Below are positions 16,445 through 25,138 of a stretch of DNA of 64,000 nt, in pieces. Where the stretch lies: positions 186,001-250,000 of the forward strand of contig FOIY01000004.1 of the NCBI GenBank assembly GCA_900111435.1. Reading direction: 5' to 3'. The translations under genes and the position numbers were made by a program. The stretch's first letter is position 1; each line of letters begins with the position of its first letter. The stretch comes from Ruminococcaceae bacterium KH2T8 (lineage in GTDB: Bacteria > Bacillota > Clostridia > Saccharofermentanales > Saccharofermentanaceae). The notes under the pieces were generated by a model. The model worked only from the letters and a program-made list of their open reading frames with translations, was not told where the DNA came from and ran no database searches.

Positions 16445-16455
16445 CTTATTTTGTA

Positions 16456-17418
16456 TCAGTTTTCAGTTGTTTCGACTGCGGGCTTGGCATCGCTTATCTT
16501 TTTCTTTCTAGTATGCTTTTCCCAATGGGCCCAGAGGTCATTTCTTTCGCCCTTGCCTCTGTTCATCAGGATGATCACTATGATCGCGATCGCCATCAAG
16601 ATGTCAGTACCCCAGGCGCCTTCTACACCGAATCCCGTATCGTAGAAGAATCCGTTGGATGCCTCATCGAGCTTAAAGATAGAACATGCCGAAGGGATAC
16701 CGCTGTTTAAGAGTCCGAAGGTGATATTCTGCGTGAAGTTCCAAGCCGAGTGAGCGGCTGCGACCACCCAGAAATTATCGTAGTAGTAGATGATGAGCGA
16801 GAAGAAGAGACCGACCTCAAAGAGCTGGAAGAGACATGCGATATTTACTCCGTTGTTGCTCAAGTGGAATGACATAAAGAGCAGCGAGTTACCGATGATC
16901 GCTACGAGAGGATTGTTGTATCTTCTTCTGAGCTTCTGATAGACATAGCAACGTAATGCGAGCTCTTCGGCGCCTGACTGTATCGGAATGAAGATAAGAA
17001 ATCCGATCAGAGGAAGGATCTTAAATCCGCTATAGGAGAGCTTGATGTTTCCCATGAGGAAAGCTCCGAGGATGGCGGTACCGTTTAATACGAATCCGAT
17101 AAGAGCTCCTGCGAGGATCCCGAGTAAGATCTTTTTCTTGTTGTCGGGAAGCACGACCTTGATCAGGGGGCGGTTGTTCTTAAAGATGAGGAATACTGCG
17201 ATCGCCAGTACCCAGATACCGGTGAAATCGGTGTAGCTTGCCATCTGATCGAGCGTGTCCTGATCCGATGTAAAGAGCTTACATATGTAATAAAACCTCG
17301 GAAGATATGCGATAAGCATTCCGCAAAGTGTAAAGAGGAAACCGAGAAGACATGCGATCGGAAAGATATCCGTCCAAGTCCTGGGTGTCCTTAGGATCTT
17401 TTGTTTTAATGAACCCAT
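16456..17418 (-). CDS. CPBP-family intramembrane metalloprotease, copy 1
   Basis: 320 residues with about eight transmembrane segments. The CPBP (Abi/Rce1-like) motifs are all present: EELALR (Glu151, Glu152, Arg156), FMSFH (His185) and HSAWN (His223), which bind the metal within the membrane. Bacterial members act in peptide processing, bacteriocin immunity or membrane protein turnover. The protein is a paralogue of the next gene upstream, identical in spacing of all three motifs, but it has its own promoter and a hairpin separates the two genes. The C-terminus is lysine/arginine-rich. Confidence 0.88.
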   Translation of the reverse strand: MGSLKQKILRTPRTWTDIFPIACLLGFLFTLCGMLIAYLPRFYYICKLFTSDQDTLDQMASYTDFTGIWVLAIAVFLIFKNNRPLIKVVLPDNKKKILLGILAGALIGFVLNGTAILGAFLMGNIKLSYSGFKILPLIGFLIFIPIQSGAEELALRCYVYQKLRRRYNNPLVAIIGNSLLFMSFHLSNNGVNIACLFQLFEVGLFFSLIIYYYDNFWVVAAAHSAWNFTQNITFGLLNSGIPSACSIFKLDEASNGFFYDTGFGVEGAWGTDILMAIAIIVIILMNRGKGERNDLWAHWEKHTRKKKISDAKPAVETTEN

Positions 17419-17458
17419 GATCTGTACTCCTTATTCGACATTTGAAGATATGCGCTCA

Positions 17459-17487
17459 AATATATCAAATGGAAACTTTAAGGTCAA
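17459..17487 (-). promoter_or_regulatory. Promoter of CPBP copy 1
   Basis: On the minus strand: TTGACC (plus coordinates 17482-17487), 17-bp spacer, TATATT (17459-17464). The start codon is 41 nt beyond the -10, with AAGGAG before it. Confidence 0.65.
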
Positions 17488-17496
17488 TAAGAAGTA

Positions 17497-17525
17497 TCCC
17501 CCGATACCAAAAAGATATCAGGGGA
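17497..17525 (-). terminator. Hairpin between the two CPBP genes
   Basis: TCCCCCGATACC (17497-17508) pairs with GATATCAGGGGA (17514-17525), with two wobbles and a 5-nt loop. On the minus strand it is followed by a T-rich stretch (TACTTCTTATT), so it likely ends the TetR-CPBP2 transcript. Confidence 0.55.
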
Positions 17526-17569
17526 ATTACGTCGATCATTCTGCAAATGTGTATTCGTATCTTAAGTTA

Positions 17570-18535
17570 TTACTCAGCTGCTGTTTCTGTTGCTTTTGCT
17601 ACCGATTCTTTCGTATCCTTTTTCTTGGCCCAGGGATCTACCCAGTCTGCCCAAATATCATTTGCTTCCTTATTCCTGCGAACAAAGATCAGTACTCCGA
17701 TCACTATGCAAATAACGAGTACCGCACCCCAAGATCCTTCTACACCGAATCCCGTGTCGAAGAAGAAGTCATCAGAAGCCGCATCGATCTTCCAGATCGA
17801 ATACTTTGATACTATTCCGCTGTTGGGAAGTCCGTAGATTATATTCTGCGTAAAGTTCCATGCCGTATGCATAGCGATCGACAACCAGAGGTTATCGAAA
17901 TAGAAGACTATGAGTGCAAAGAGTATTCCCCACAGGAAGAGCTCGGCAAGGCTCGGGATGTTGATGTTGTCATTTCCGAGGTGAAGGAACAGGAAGAAGA
18001 GTGCATTACCTACGATGGCAACTGCAGGGTTCTTGTATCTTCTTCTGAGCTTCTGATAAATAAAGAGTCTGTCGAGGATCTCCTCTGCGCCGGACTGGAT
18101 CATGATGAAGATCAAGAATCCGACAAGAGGCTTTACCTCAATACCGTAATAAGCGAGTTTTAAGTCACCCATGAGGATAGTTGCAACGACATTGATCGAA
18201 TTAAGGAGGAAACCTGCGATAAGACCGATACCGATGCCTTTGAAAATCTTACTCTTCTTCTCAGGCCAGAGCTGCCTGATCATGGGACGGTTGCCCTTAA
18301 ATATCAGGATAACGAATATGAATGCGACCCATATACCGAAGAATGACGCATATGTACCCATGAATGTTATTACGTCCTCATCTGCAGAGAACAGTTTTCC
18401 CCAGTATTCGCAGCCGAGCAATATCGAGATCACGACACCTATAGACATCCAGATATATGCCAGCAGATAAGTCAGCAGTATATTATCCGTCCATGTCCTG
18501 TTATCTCTCAGGATCGTCTTTTTCAAACTTTCCAT
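17570..18535 (-). CDS. CPBP-family intramembrane metalloprotease, copy 2
   Basis: 321 residues, aligning with copy 1 over its whole length. Motifs are EEILDR (Glu151, Glu152, Arg156), FLFLH (His185) and HTAWNFTQN, so it should be active. The short hydrophobic N-terminus and eight membrane segments are as in the family. It follows the TetR gene with 18 nt between, so both are probably one transcription unit controlled by the operator at 19211-19238. The substrate is unknown. Confidence 0.88.
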   Translation of the reverse strand: MESLKKTILRDNRTWTDNILLTYLLAYIWMSIGVVISILLGCEYWGKLFSADEDVITFMGTYASFFGIWVAFIFVILIFKGNRPMIRQLWPEKKSKIFKGIGIGLIAGFLLNSINVVATILMGDLKLAYYGIEVKPLVGFLIFIMIQSGAEEILDRLFIYQKLRRRYKNPAVAIVGNALFFLFLHLGNDNINIPSLAELFLWGILFALIVFYFDNLWLSIAMHTAWNFTQNIIYGLPNSGIVSKYSIWKIDAASDDFFFDTGFGVEGSWGAVLVICIVIGVLIFVRRNKEANDIWADWVDPWAKKKDTKESVAKATETAAE

Positions 18536-18553
18536 TTATATATCCCTTTCTTT

Positions 18554-19195
18554 TTAATATTTCTTCTTCAGTACCTTTGCGAATTCTGCTCCCCAGTCGG
18601 GATCTCCGCCTGCAAATCCGGAGATCTCCTTGGTAGCCTTGCAGATAGCCAGACATTCTTCTGACATCATCTTCTGTATCTCGACTTCGGAGTAGGGCAG
18701 TCCGCCTGATATGATCAGTATCCCGAGTCCCATCAGATGGATCCACAGATGTTCGTAAAAGCACCTTGCCTCATGTTCGGTCATGTCCATTGAACTGATG
18801 ACGGATCGCTTTATCTTCTCGAAAGTATGCTCGAACACGGCACGCGAACCGATAAGCGATGAACTGCCGCGCTTATCTGTATCCGGGAATGTGAGCATCT
18901 TAAAGAGCTCAGGTTCTTCGTATATGAATCTCAGTGTCTGATATCCGAATGCCTGCAGAGGTCTTTGTGCCGTCTGAATGTCATTCGTGTATGATCCGTA
19001 GATCTCCATGGCTTTATTGAACAGATCGGTCTTGAGCTCATCCATGCCTTCGTAGTAGGTAAATACCGGGCGTGAAGACACATCCAGTGCTTTACCTACT
19101 TCTCGGGCAGTGACCTTTTCGATCCCTTTTTCCCTGACTATGTTGAGGGCAGCATCAATGATCTGTTCCTTTGTTACTTTTGCTCTTGGCGGCAT
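18554..19195 (-). CDS. TetR-family transcriptional regulator
   Basis: 213 residues. The N-terminal helix-turn-helix is classical: TKEQIIDAALNIVREKGIEKVTAREVGKALDVSSRPVFTYYEGMDELK, residues ~8-56. The C-terminal domain (~70-213) is helical and would bind an unknown inducer; it contains a conserved-looking FYEHLWIHLMGLGILIISGG segment. It is the first gene of a unit with the CPBP protease downstream. Two palindromes lie just before its start codon, as expected for autoregulation. Confidence 0.9.
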   Translation of the reverse strand: MPPRAKVTKEQIIDAALNIVREKGIEKVTAREVGKALDVSSRPVFTYYEGMDELKTDLFNKAMEIYGSYTNDIQTAQRPLQAFGYQTLRFIYEEPELFKMLTFPDTDKRGSSSLIGSRAVFEHTFEKIKRSVISSMDMTEHEARCFYEHLWIHLMGLGILIISGGLPYSEVEIQKMMSEECLAICKATKEISGFAGGDPDWGAEFAKVLKKKY

Positions 19196-19210
19196 ATCTT
19201 ATCCCTTATT

Positions 19211-19238
19211 GCAACAATCGTTGCGCAACGCATGTTGC
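19211..19238. promoter_or_regulatory. Double palindromic operator of the TetR gene
   Basis: Two abutting 14-bp palindromes, GCAAC-AATC-GTTGC (19211-19224) and GCAAC-GCAT-GTTGC (19225-19238), which together also form a perfect central palindrome CGTTGC-GCAACG. It lies 16-43 nt upstream of the TetR start codon, the typical place for a TetR dimer pair. Confidence 0.75.
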
Positions 19239-19310
19239 GTATTGTCGGTAATATACCAATAAACTAACGAAAGGTCAATCTATCACCGGAAACCCGTATG
19301 ATCTTTCCGA

Positions 19311-19339
19311 TTGCCCGGATCCTTTCCCGCGGCTATAAT
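19311..19339 (+). promoter_or_regulatory. Strong promoter giving a probably leaderless mRNA
   Basis: TTGCCC (19311-19316), 17-bp spacer, TATAAT (19334-19339). The ATG at 19349 begins only 9 nt after the -10, near or at the expected transcription start. Confidence 0.65.
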
Positions 19340-19348
19340 TACTATAGT

Positions 19349-19771
19349 ATGGATATCTCGGATAAGATCATATATCTTCGAAAGAAAAGGAAGCTTTCGC
19401 AATCACAGCTCGCCGGAAAGATCGGCGTGAGCACTAAGCTCGTAGCTGATTGGGAAAAGGCTGCCGTGCGCCCTGATACCGAGTGCATAAGGCGCCTCAG
19501 CAAGGAGTTCGAGATATCACGAGCGGATCTTATGAACGACGATGTGGATCTTAAGAATAATCCTCTCAAGGAATTCATAAAGACATTAAACTTTGTAGCA
19601 TTGAAGAAGAATAAAGAGATGCTCATCACGGCGATAGCATTCCTCGTTGTCGCTTTCATATTTGTACTTACCGCGATCGGACTTAAGAGCATCCTTTATT
19701 CCGTATTCGCGATGATATGTGCGTTTTTTGCGATAGTCGCGTTTGTACTTAGAGAGAAAAACAAGAAGTAA
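19349..19771 (+). CDS. Small XRE HTH protein with membrane tail
   Basis: 140 residues from ATG 19349. Residues 4-58 form a Cro/C1-type helix-turn-helix (YLRKKRKLSQSQLAGKIGVS, then KLVADWEKAAVRPDTE). Residues ~87-132 hold two hydrophobic segments, and the tail is REKNKK, so this is a membrane-tethered regulator of the kind common in Firmicutes. The frame is open from 19298, but an ATG start there would place the -10 element inside the gene and add a non-homologous N-terminus. No ribosome binding site precedes 19349, fitting leaderless translation. Confidence 0.75.
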   Translation: MDISDKIIYLRKKRKLSQSQLAGKIGVSTKLVADWEKAAVRPDTECIRRLSKEFEISRADLMNDDVDLKNNPLKEFIKTLNFVALKKNKEMLITAIAFLVVAFIFVLTAIGLKSILYSVFAMICAFFAIVAFVLREKNKK

Positions 19772-19847
19772 GAAATAACCCATTCCCCCGGCTCCGGTCC
19801 TCGTCGCTTACGCGCCTGCGGAGGTCGCCTCGAAATGGGTTATTTCT
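19771..19847 (+). repeat. 3'-end hairpin element, copy A (terminator)
   Basis: Outer arms AGAAATAACCCATT (19771-19784) and AATGGGTTATTTCT (19834-19847) are perfectly complementary. The inner ~43-nt core begins CGGCTC at 19789 and ends GCCTC at 19831, and matches copy B on the other strand. The hairpin begins at the stop codon of the HTH gene and is followed by TTGTGTTTATC. Confidence 0.6.
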
Positions 19848-19879
19848 TTGTGTTTATCTCAGATCAATCTAAAAGATAC

Positions 19880-19942
19880 ACCCCTCTTTGAGGCTTCTTC
19901 CGCACAAGCGAAGCGCGGAGGACTGAGCCGATAAGAGGGGTT
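19880..19942 (-). repeat. 3'-end hairpin element, copy B (terminator)
   Basis: On the minus strand, outer arms AACCCCTCTT and AAGAGGGGT enclose a ~41-nt core CGGCTC...GTCCTC...CGCTT...TGCGGA...GCCTC that matches copy A at roughly three quarters of positions. The outer arms differ completely from those of copy A but remain self-complementary. It lies 22 nt beyond the GH43 stop and is followed on that strand by GTATCTTTTA. Confidence 0.6.
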
Positions 19943-19963
19943 GTTTCTTTGTTGTGTCTTTAC

Positions 19964-21535
19964 TTAGTCGGCCTTGTATGTGAACTCCGTGAAGTTTACA
20001 TATGTATCGGAATCCTTGCCGTTAGCGGAAGCATATACACCGATGCAGCATCCTACGAAGCCGCCGGCTACCTCAGTTGAGAGGTTAGCTACGGATGCGG
20101 TACCGAGATCCTTGCCGTCGCAGATGACCTTTGTCTCGAGACCGTCAACGACAACGGAAACGTTAACTGTTCCGCTTGCTGCCGTAGAACCGATGACCTC
20201 GTCCTTGCCGTCCTGCATGAGGATCATCTTGCATTCGCCATCGATGACTTCAGCACGGAGATTATAAAGGTTGTTCTGCATGAGAACGAGACCTGCGCTC
20301 TCGCCTGCCTTGAGTACGGAAGCATCAAAGGTAGCTGTCGATGTGAAGTGATGGTGCTGCTGCCTGATAGAGATATAGGAGGGACTTGCCACAGCCTTGA
20401 TATCGTCCTTACCTGCCTTGAGCTTCAAGCCTTCACCGTCGAGCTTATACATATCGTCGGGATAGTTACGAAGGAAGAGGAATTCGTCTCCGAGCTCCTT
20501 CATGGCTGCGAACTTGTAGTCCTTATCCGTACCGGGGATAGTATTCTTGTGACCTGTCCTGCATGTATAGGACGTAGGATCCTTCTCGGGATCCCATGCG
20601 GGAAGATCGATCTCAACCTTTTCGGTGAGCATACCTACGCCGGGATTGACTACGGGCCACTCGTCCTCCCAGATGAACTTAGCGAGGAATGTCTCACGTC
20701 CCATTGTTGTATAACGGTTAAGAGGTCTTACTGCGAGCATTGTCATAAACCACTCGCCGTTAGGTGTTTTGATGATATCTCCGTGACCTACATACTTGAT
20801 GGGGTAGTCCTTACCGAGATGTCTGTGTGTAAGGATGGGGTTCTTGGGATTGCCGACATAAGGTCCCCAGATCTCCTTGCTGCGGCAGATCATGACGGAA
20901 TGCTCGGGGCCTGTGCCGCCTTCTGCGTGCATGATGTAGTAGTAGCCGTTCTCCTTGTAGATATGAGGTCCTTCGGGCCAGATGCAGCCCTTGAGAGCGC
21001 CGTTCCATACATCCTTCTTCTCGCCCTTGAGGCACCAGTTCTCGAGGTCTACCTCAGCGATATAGATATACCAGTCACCGTTATACTTTGCTCCTCCGTC
21101 GGGATTCTCGTGAGTACCGATGTAGTAGCACTTTCCGTCATCGTCGAAGAAGAGGGAAGGGTCGATACCGTCCGCCTCCTTGAGGTAGTGAGGCTCGGAC
21201 CAGGGTCCTTCGGGACTTGTCGCAGTAACGATGAAGTTGCCGCCGTGAGTTACGTTAGTGCAGATAACATAGAAAACGCCGTTATAGTAACGGATCGTGG
21301 GAGCAAAGAGTCCCTGGGAATGATCAGCGCCTTCGAGAGGGAGCTGAGAGTGTCTGTCGAGCACGTTTCCGATCTGCTCCCAGTGCACGAGGTCCTTACT
21401 GTGCATCACGGACAGTCCGGGGAAATAAGCGAAAGTGGAATTACAGAGGTAATAATCCTCACCGACCGCACAGATAGACGGGTCGGGATAGAATCCGGGC
21501 ATTATCGGATTCGTAGCAAAGATGTGTTCTGACAT
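19964..21535 (-). CDS. GH43 beta-xylosidase / arabinofuranosidase, C2 type
   Basis: 523 residues, no signal peptide, so cytoplasmic. The five-bladed propeller (~5-310) shows the GH43 triad: base Asp in NPIMPGFYPDPSI (~Asp18), pKa-setting Asp in DGIDPSLFFDDDGK (~Asp128), and acid Glu in GCIWPEGPHIY (~Glu187). Residues ~335-520 form the C-terminal beta-sandwich (ISIRQQHHHFTSTATFDAS ... AGLVLMQN) of XynB-like beta-xylosidases. It should release xylose or arabinose from imported xylo-oligosaccharides. It lies 49 nt behind a sensor-GGDEF gene on the same strand, probably co-transcribed. SD GGAGG before ATG. Confidence 0.9.
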   Translation of the reverse strand: MSEHIFATNPIMPGFYPDPSICAVGEDYYLCNSTFAYFPGLSVMHSKDLVHWEQIGNVLDRHSQLPLEGADHSQGLFAPTIRYYNGVFYVICTNVTHGGNFIVTATSPEGPWSEPHYLKEADGIDPSLFFDDDGKCYYIGTHENPDGGAKYNGDWYIYIAEVDLENWCLKGEKKDVWNGALKGCIWPEGPHIYKENGYYYIMHAEGGTGPEHSVMICRSKEIWGPYVGNPKNPILTHRHLGKDYPIKYVGHGDIIKTPNGEWFMTMLAVRPLNRYTTMGRETFLAKFIWEDEWPVVNPGVGMLTEKVEIDLPAWDPEKDPTSYTCRTGHKNTIPGTDKDYKFAAMKELGDEFLFLRNYPDDMYKLDGEGLKLKAGKDDIKAVASPSYISIRQQHHHFTSTATFDASVLKAGESAGLVLMQNNLYNLRAEVIDGECKMILMQDGKDEVIGSTAASGTVNVSVVVDGLETKVICDGKDLGTASVANLSTEVAGGFVGCCIGVYASANGKDSDTYVNFTEFTYKAD

Positions 21536-21584
21536 GTTGATCCTCCATTTGATTATTTGTCTTATGATACAGTACGAACAGATA

Positions 21585-23420
21585 TTACAAAAGGTCTCTG
21601 TTCTTCTTTATCTTTTTCTCGATATACATGGCATCGTCTGCCTTATCCATGCTGTCCATGAGCGAATTCCAGTCGGCGACCTCACATATGCCGATACTCG
21701 CGCTCAGGGTATACTCGGCATTGAGCTTCTCGTTTGCTTCCTCTATGGCCTTTCTGAACGAACGGATGAAGTGACCTATCCTCTCGTTGGAATCAAGGAT
21801 CAGTACGGCTTCGAATTCGTCTCCGCCCATCCTTGCCACGAACTCTCCTTCGTTCAGCGTAGAACCGATGCAGTTCGCGATGGCCTTGATAGCCTCGTCT
21901 CCGGCGGAATGTCCGAAGTTGTCGTTTATATACTTGAGCCTGTCCATATCGATGCTCGCGACGGCGATCTTGGGCCTGTTCTCATCGTCGTTCTTAAGAA
22001 GAGGGGAGATACTGTTCTCGAATCCTCTCCTGTTATAGACTCCCGTCAGTGCATCCCTTATGTAGAGGTCCATTATGTCCTCGGCTTCGAAGAGCTTCTC
22101 ATAGAGATCGAGCCTGTTCAGAGTCTGACCGAAGAGCATGATGGTGAACTCGATCTTTTCGTCTATGAACTGCTCGGCATCGGGATCGAGTTCCAGAACG
22201 GTATAACCGTATACTACGTTCTTGTAGTAGATGGGCAGATAGATCCTGACGATCGTCCTTTCTTCGTCGAAGTATACGGGCAACAGCCGATCGGCCGGGA
22301 ATGTGATCCTTTCGACATGCTTGCCGTTGCCGTCACAATAACCGATGATCTCACGGTCATTCTCGAGGTGCCTTACGAGGAAGCATCTCTTGAACAGCCT
22401 CGTGTCGCTCAGATAATCAAGAGTTATGTCTATGGCATCCGAATAAGAGAGGGACTCGCCGTAATCGGAATTGAGGATCACGAAAGCGAGAGCCTTGCCA
22501 TAGTATTCTTTCTGCATGTAGTCGAGGAGCGAATAGGCTTCGTTGATATCGCGGTCTGTCGTGCCGCCCGTGCTCTCCCTGATGATCAGATGTCCCGGGA
22601 CATGGATGGTCTTACTTATCTCTTCGCCTGCAACTACTTTCTCGAGACTGTTTAGAGCTATCCTGACGAGCGTTTCTTCCGAAATCTCGGAGGTTGTAAG
22701 AGAAGGGATCCTCTTATCCGACGTGGGCTGATTATCTATACCCGTGACCATTACGTCCTGTGGGATCTTGTAACCTCTGATGACCAGTTCGTCGATAAGT
22801 CCCCACGCCATATAGTCATTGGAACAGACTATCGCCTTGGGGAGCGAGCCGTCTTCGCGGATAAAGAAATCGGCTGTCTCGGGGCCCTGATTGACCCAGT
22901 AATTGCCGTGGAAGACAAGATCTTCGTTGATGTCGTATCCCATCTCGCGCATGGCCTCTTCAAATCCCGCGCGCCTCTCGAAAGAATCCTTTAAGTCGTC
23001 GCGTCCCGTGACGAATCCGATGTCATCGGTCTTGCACAGCGATATGACGTGCCTTGCGACCTCATACATCAGCTGACGGTTATCGGGGAGTATGTTATAA
23101 AATCCCTCTTCGGCAGATCTCAGGCTGATGATCGGAGGAAGCTCCGTTTCGGTGGATCTTAAGTTGTCGAGGAGTTTCTTGTTCATGCCTGCGTGGTTTA
23201 ATGTATCCGAACACAGGAAGATACCGTCGTATAAGGTCAGGTCGGGTAATGAAAGTATGCTTTTAAGACCCTCGGCATGCAGAGGGTTCTCACTCGGCAC
23301 CGCACAGTTGCCGAATATGTCCAGCTGATGTCCGCGCTCGGCAGATTCGCGCTGCAATATCTTGATGATCGCAGACGAATAATCTCGGTACATGTCACCG
23401 ATAAATGCACAGATACGCAT
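21585..23420 (-). CDS. LacI-type sugar sensor-GGDEF diguanylate cyclase, copy 1
   Basis: 611 residues, no signal peptide or membrane helix. Residues 1-~285 resemble the periplasmic-binding fold of LacI/GalR regulators without a DNA-binding domain (RICAFIGDMYRDYSSAIIK; GFVTGRDDLKDSFERRAGFEEAM; KAIVCSNDYMAWGLIDELVIRGYKIPQDVMVTGIDN; LTTSEISEETL). Residues ~290-440 look like a GAF-type linker. Residues ~455-611 are a GGDEF domain with intact GGDEF at 532-536 (ARMGGDEFEAVL), so c-di-GMP synthesis is expected. Placement beside GH43 genes suggests it senses a plant sugar. Paralogue of 26910-28763. Confidence 0.85.
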   Translation of the reverse strand: MRICAFIGDMYRDYSSAIIKILQRESAERGHQLDIFGNCAVPSENPLHAEGLKSILSLPDLTLYDGIFLCSDTLNHAGMNKKLLDNLRSTETELPPIISLRSAEEGFYNILPDNRQLMYEVARHVISLCKTDDIGFVTGRDDLKDSFERRAGFEEAMREMGYDINEDLVFHGNYWVNQGPETADFFIREDGSLPKAIVCSNDYMAWGLIDELVIRGYKIPQDVMVTGIDNQPTSDKRIPSLTTSEISEETLVRIALNSLEKVVAGEEISKTIHVPGHLIIRESTGGTTDRDINEAYSLLDYMQKEYYGKALAFVILNSDYGESLSYSDAIDITLDYLSDTRLFKRCFLVRHLENDREIIGYCDGNGKHVERITFPADRLLPVYFDEERTIVRIYLPIYYKNVVYGYTVLELDPDAEQFIDEKIEFTIMLFGQTLNRLDLYEKLFEAEDIMDLYIRDALTGVYNRRGFENSISPLLKNDDENRPKIAVASIDMDRLKYINDNFGHSAGDEAIKAIANCIGSTLNEGEFVARMGGDEFEAVLILDSNERIGHFIRSFRKAIEEANEKLNAEYTLSASIGICEVADWNSLMDSMDKADDAMYIEKKIKKNRDLL

Positions 23421-23564
23421 ACTTTGATTCTCCTATCCTTGCTTTGATTATAATTACTTTTAAGGAACATTCCCACCCGATTTTTGTGTTTTTCCCCCGA
23501 CAAACGAAAGATATTCGGGGATTTATGGTTTAATTATGTAAGACTAGCTTTCAGGAGGTCACTT

Positions 23565-25061
23565 ATGCAGCCTGTCCGAGGGAAGAATCCAATACTCATG
23601 ACCGATATCCCGGATCCCGACGTGATCTGTGTCGACGGCACTTTTTACATGATCACGACTACGATGCATTTTATGCCGGGAGGAGAGATCTTAAGGTCAT
23701 ATGATCTCATCAACTGGGAGCATGCTTCCTATGTATTTGACAGCATAGACGGAACTGCGGGACAAAGGCTCGAAGGTGATGAGCATATATACGGCAAGGG
23801 CATGTGGGCAGGTTCCATCCGCCATCACGGGGGAGAGTTCTACGTGGCTTTCTCATGTAATGACACGCAAAAGACCTATATCTACCGTTCGCCTTCCGTG
23901 AACGGTCCCTGGACAAGGATCGTGACCGAAGGCTTTTACTACGATCTCTCGCTCCTTTTTGACGAAGACAGGGTATATGTAGTTCACGGTAACAAAGACG
24001 TATACATCACGGAGCTCGATAAGGATCTGAAGGCGCCGAAGGAAGGGGGACTTAAAAGGCTCCTGGTAAGCGATACGCAGGCGAAGATCCTGGGATACGA
24101 GGGTTCACATATCTATAAGATCGACGGCAGATATTATCTGTTCCTCATACACTCGCTGCCCGACAGATGGAGAAGGGTCGAGGCCATGTTCTCCGCTGAT
24201 TCGTTAGACGGAGAGTTCGTCGGAGGAGATATCCTTGATACCGACCTCGGTGACAGACACGACGGCGCAGCGCAGGGCGGTATAGTAGAAGGTCCCGAAG
24301 GTGTATGGCATGCAGTCCTCTTCAGGGATAACGGTGCGCTCGGGCGTATCCCCGTGGTAGTTCCGGTCCGTAAGGAAAACGGAGGGTTTACTTTCGAGAC
24401 GGATATACGCGAGATCGAAACGACCTCTCTTCGTCCTGACTATAAGTACAGGCCGCTAGTCGGAAGCGATGACTTCAGGGGCACATCCGACGATAAGGAA
24501 GAATACGGAAGCTTCGGATTCAAGAGCTTCTGGCAGTTCAACCACGAGCCTGACCTGTCTCTGGTTGACAGAGATCCCGAGGCAGGTAAAGTAACGATCA
24601 GGACCGACAAGCTCAGCTCTGACATGACACATGCGAGGAATACTCTTACCCAAAGGACGGTCGGTCCGCGCTGCTCAGCTGAAGTTACGGTCGATCTTTC
24701 TTCGCTTAGCGAAGGCGATACCGCAGGACTTGCGATCCTTCAGGGTAAATATGCATATGTCGGCATAACCCGAAGAAACGACGGATACCATGCCGTTATG
24801 TATTCGGAGGATAAGGAGATCGAGTCTTTCGCTATCGGAGGAAATGAAATCAGGCTTCGCGCCGAGTGCGACTTTGAAGACGGCAGGGATGAAGTGAGAT
24901 TCCTGATCGACACGGGTGACGGCTTCAGGTCGATCGGAGACGTTCATAAGATGCAGTTTACTCTCGATCACTTTACGGGAGCACGATTCGCACTCTTTGT
25001 AATGTCCGAAAAGACTGTCGGAGGACAGGCGGCGTTTTCGGATTTCAGGTACTTTAGATAA
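23565..25061 (+). CDS. GH43-family glycosidase
   Basis: 498 residues from ATG 23565, chosen because AGGAGG lies 6 nt before it; the open frame extends upstream to 23484 without a ribosome binding site. No signal peptide. The propeller carries DIPDPDVICVDGTFYMITTT (base Asp), YYDLSLLFDEDRVYVVHG (second Asp) and GYEGSHIYKIDGRYYLF (acid Glu). A C-terminal sandwich (~310-498) ends the protein. It differs from the GH43 at 19964 and probably cleaves another arabino/xylo linkage. Divergent from the sensor-GGDEF gene; the shared 144-bp region holds an inverted repeat CCCCGA...TCGGGG at 23495-23520. Confidence 0.87.
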   Translation: MQPVRGKNPILMTDIPDPDVICVDGTFYMITTTMHFMPGGEILRSYDLINWEHASYVFDSIDGTAGQRLEGDEHIYGKGMWAGSIRHHGGEFYVAFSCNDTQKTYIYRSPSVNGPWTRIVTEGFYYDLSLLFDEDRVYVVHGNKDVYITELDKDLKAPKEGGLKRLLVSDTQAKILGYEGSHIYKIDGRYYLFLIHSLPDRWRRVEAMFSADSLDGEFVGGDILDTDLGDRHDGAAQGGIVEGPEGVWHAVLFRDNGALGRIPVVVPVRKENGGFTFETDIREIETTSLRPDYKYRPLVGSDDFRGTSDDKEEYGSFGFKSFWQFNHEPDLSLVDRDPEAGKVTIRTDKLSSDMTHARNTLTQRTVGPRCSAEVTVDLSSLSEGDTAGLAILQGKYAYVGITRRNDGYHAVMYSEDKEIESFAIGGNEIRLRAECDFEDGRDEVRFLIDTGDGFRSIGDVHKMQFTLDHFTGARFALFVMSEKTVGGQAAFSDFRYFR

Positions 25062-25075
25062 GAAGAGCCCGCGGC

Positions 25076-25104
25076 TTTAACAAAATCGGGCTAGGTGATA
25101 CAAT
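25076..25104 (+). promoter_or_regulatory. Promoter of the glycerophosphotransferase gene
   Basis: TTTAAC (25076-25081), 17-bp spacer, TACAAT (25099-25104). A weak stem AGCCCG...CGGGCT (25065-25092) overlaps it and could end the GH43 transcript. Confidence 0.5.
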
Positions 25105-25138
25105 AGGCAGGAAAAACGTTTAAATTTGGAGTAGATAT

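Noticed and set aside
20348-21532. 394-codon open frame on the plus strand
   Set aside because: It is antisense to the GH43 gene at 19964-21535, whose product has a full catalytic triad; the antisense product shows no domain and arises from codon bias.
21522-22655. 377-codon open frame on the plus strand
   Set aside because: Antisense to the sensor-GGDEF gene at 21585-23420, which has recognisable domains across its whole length.
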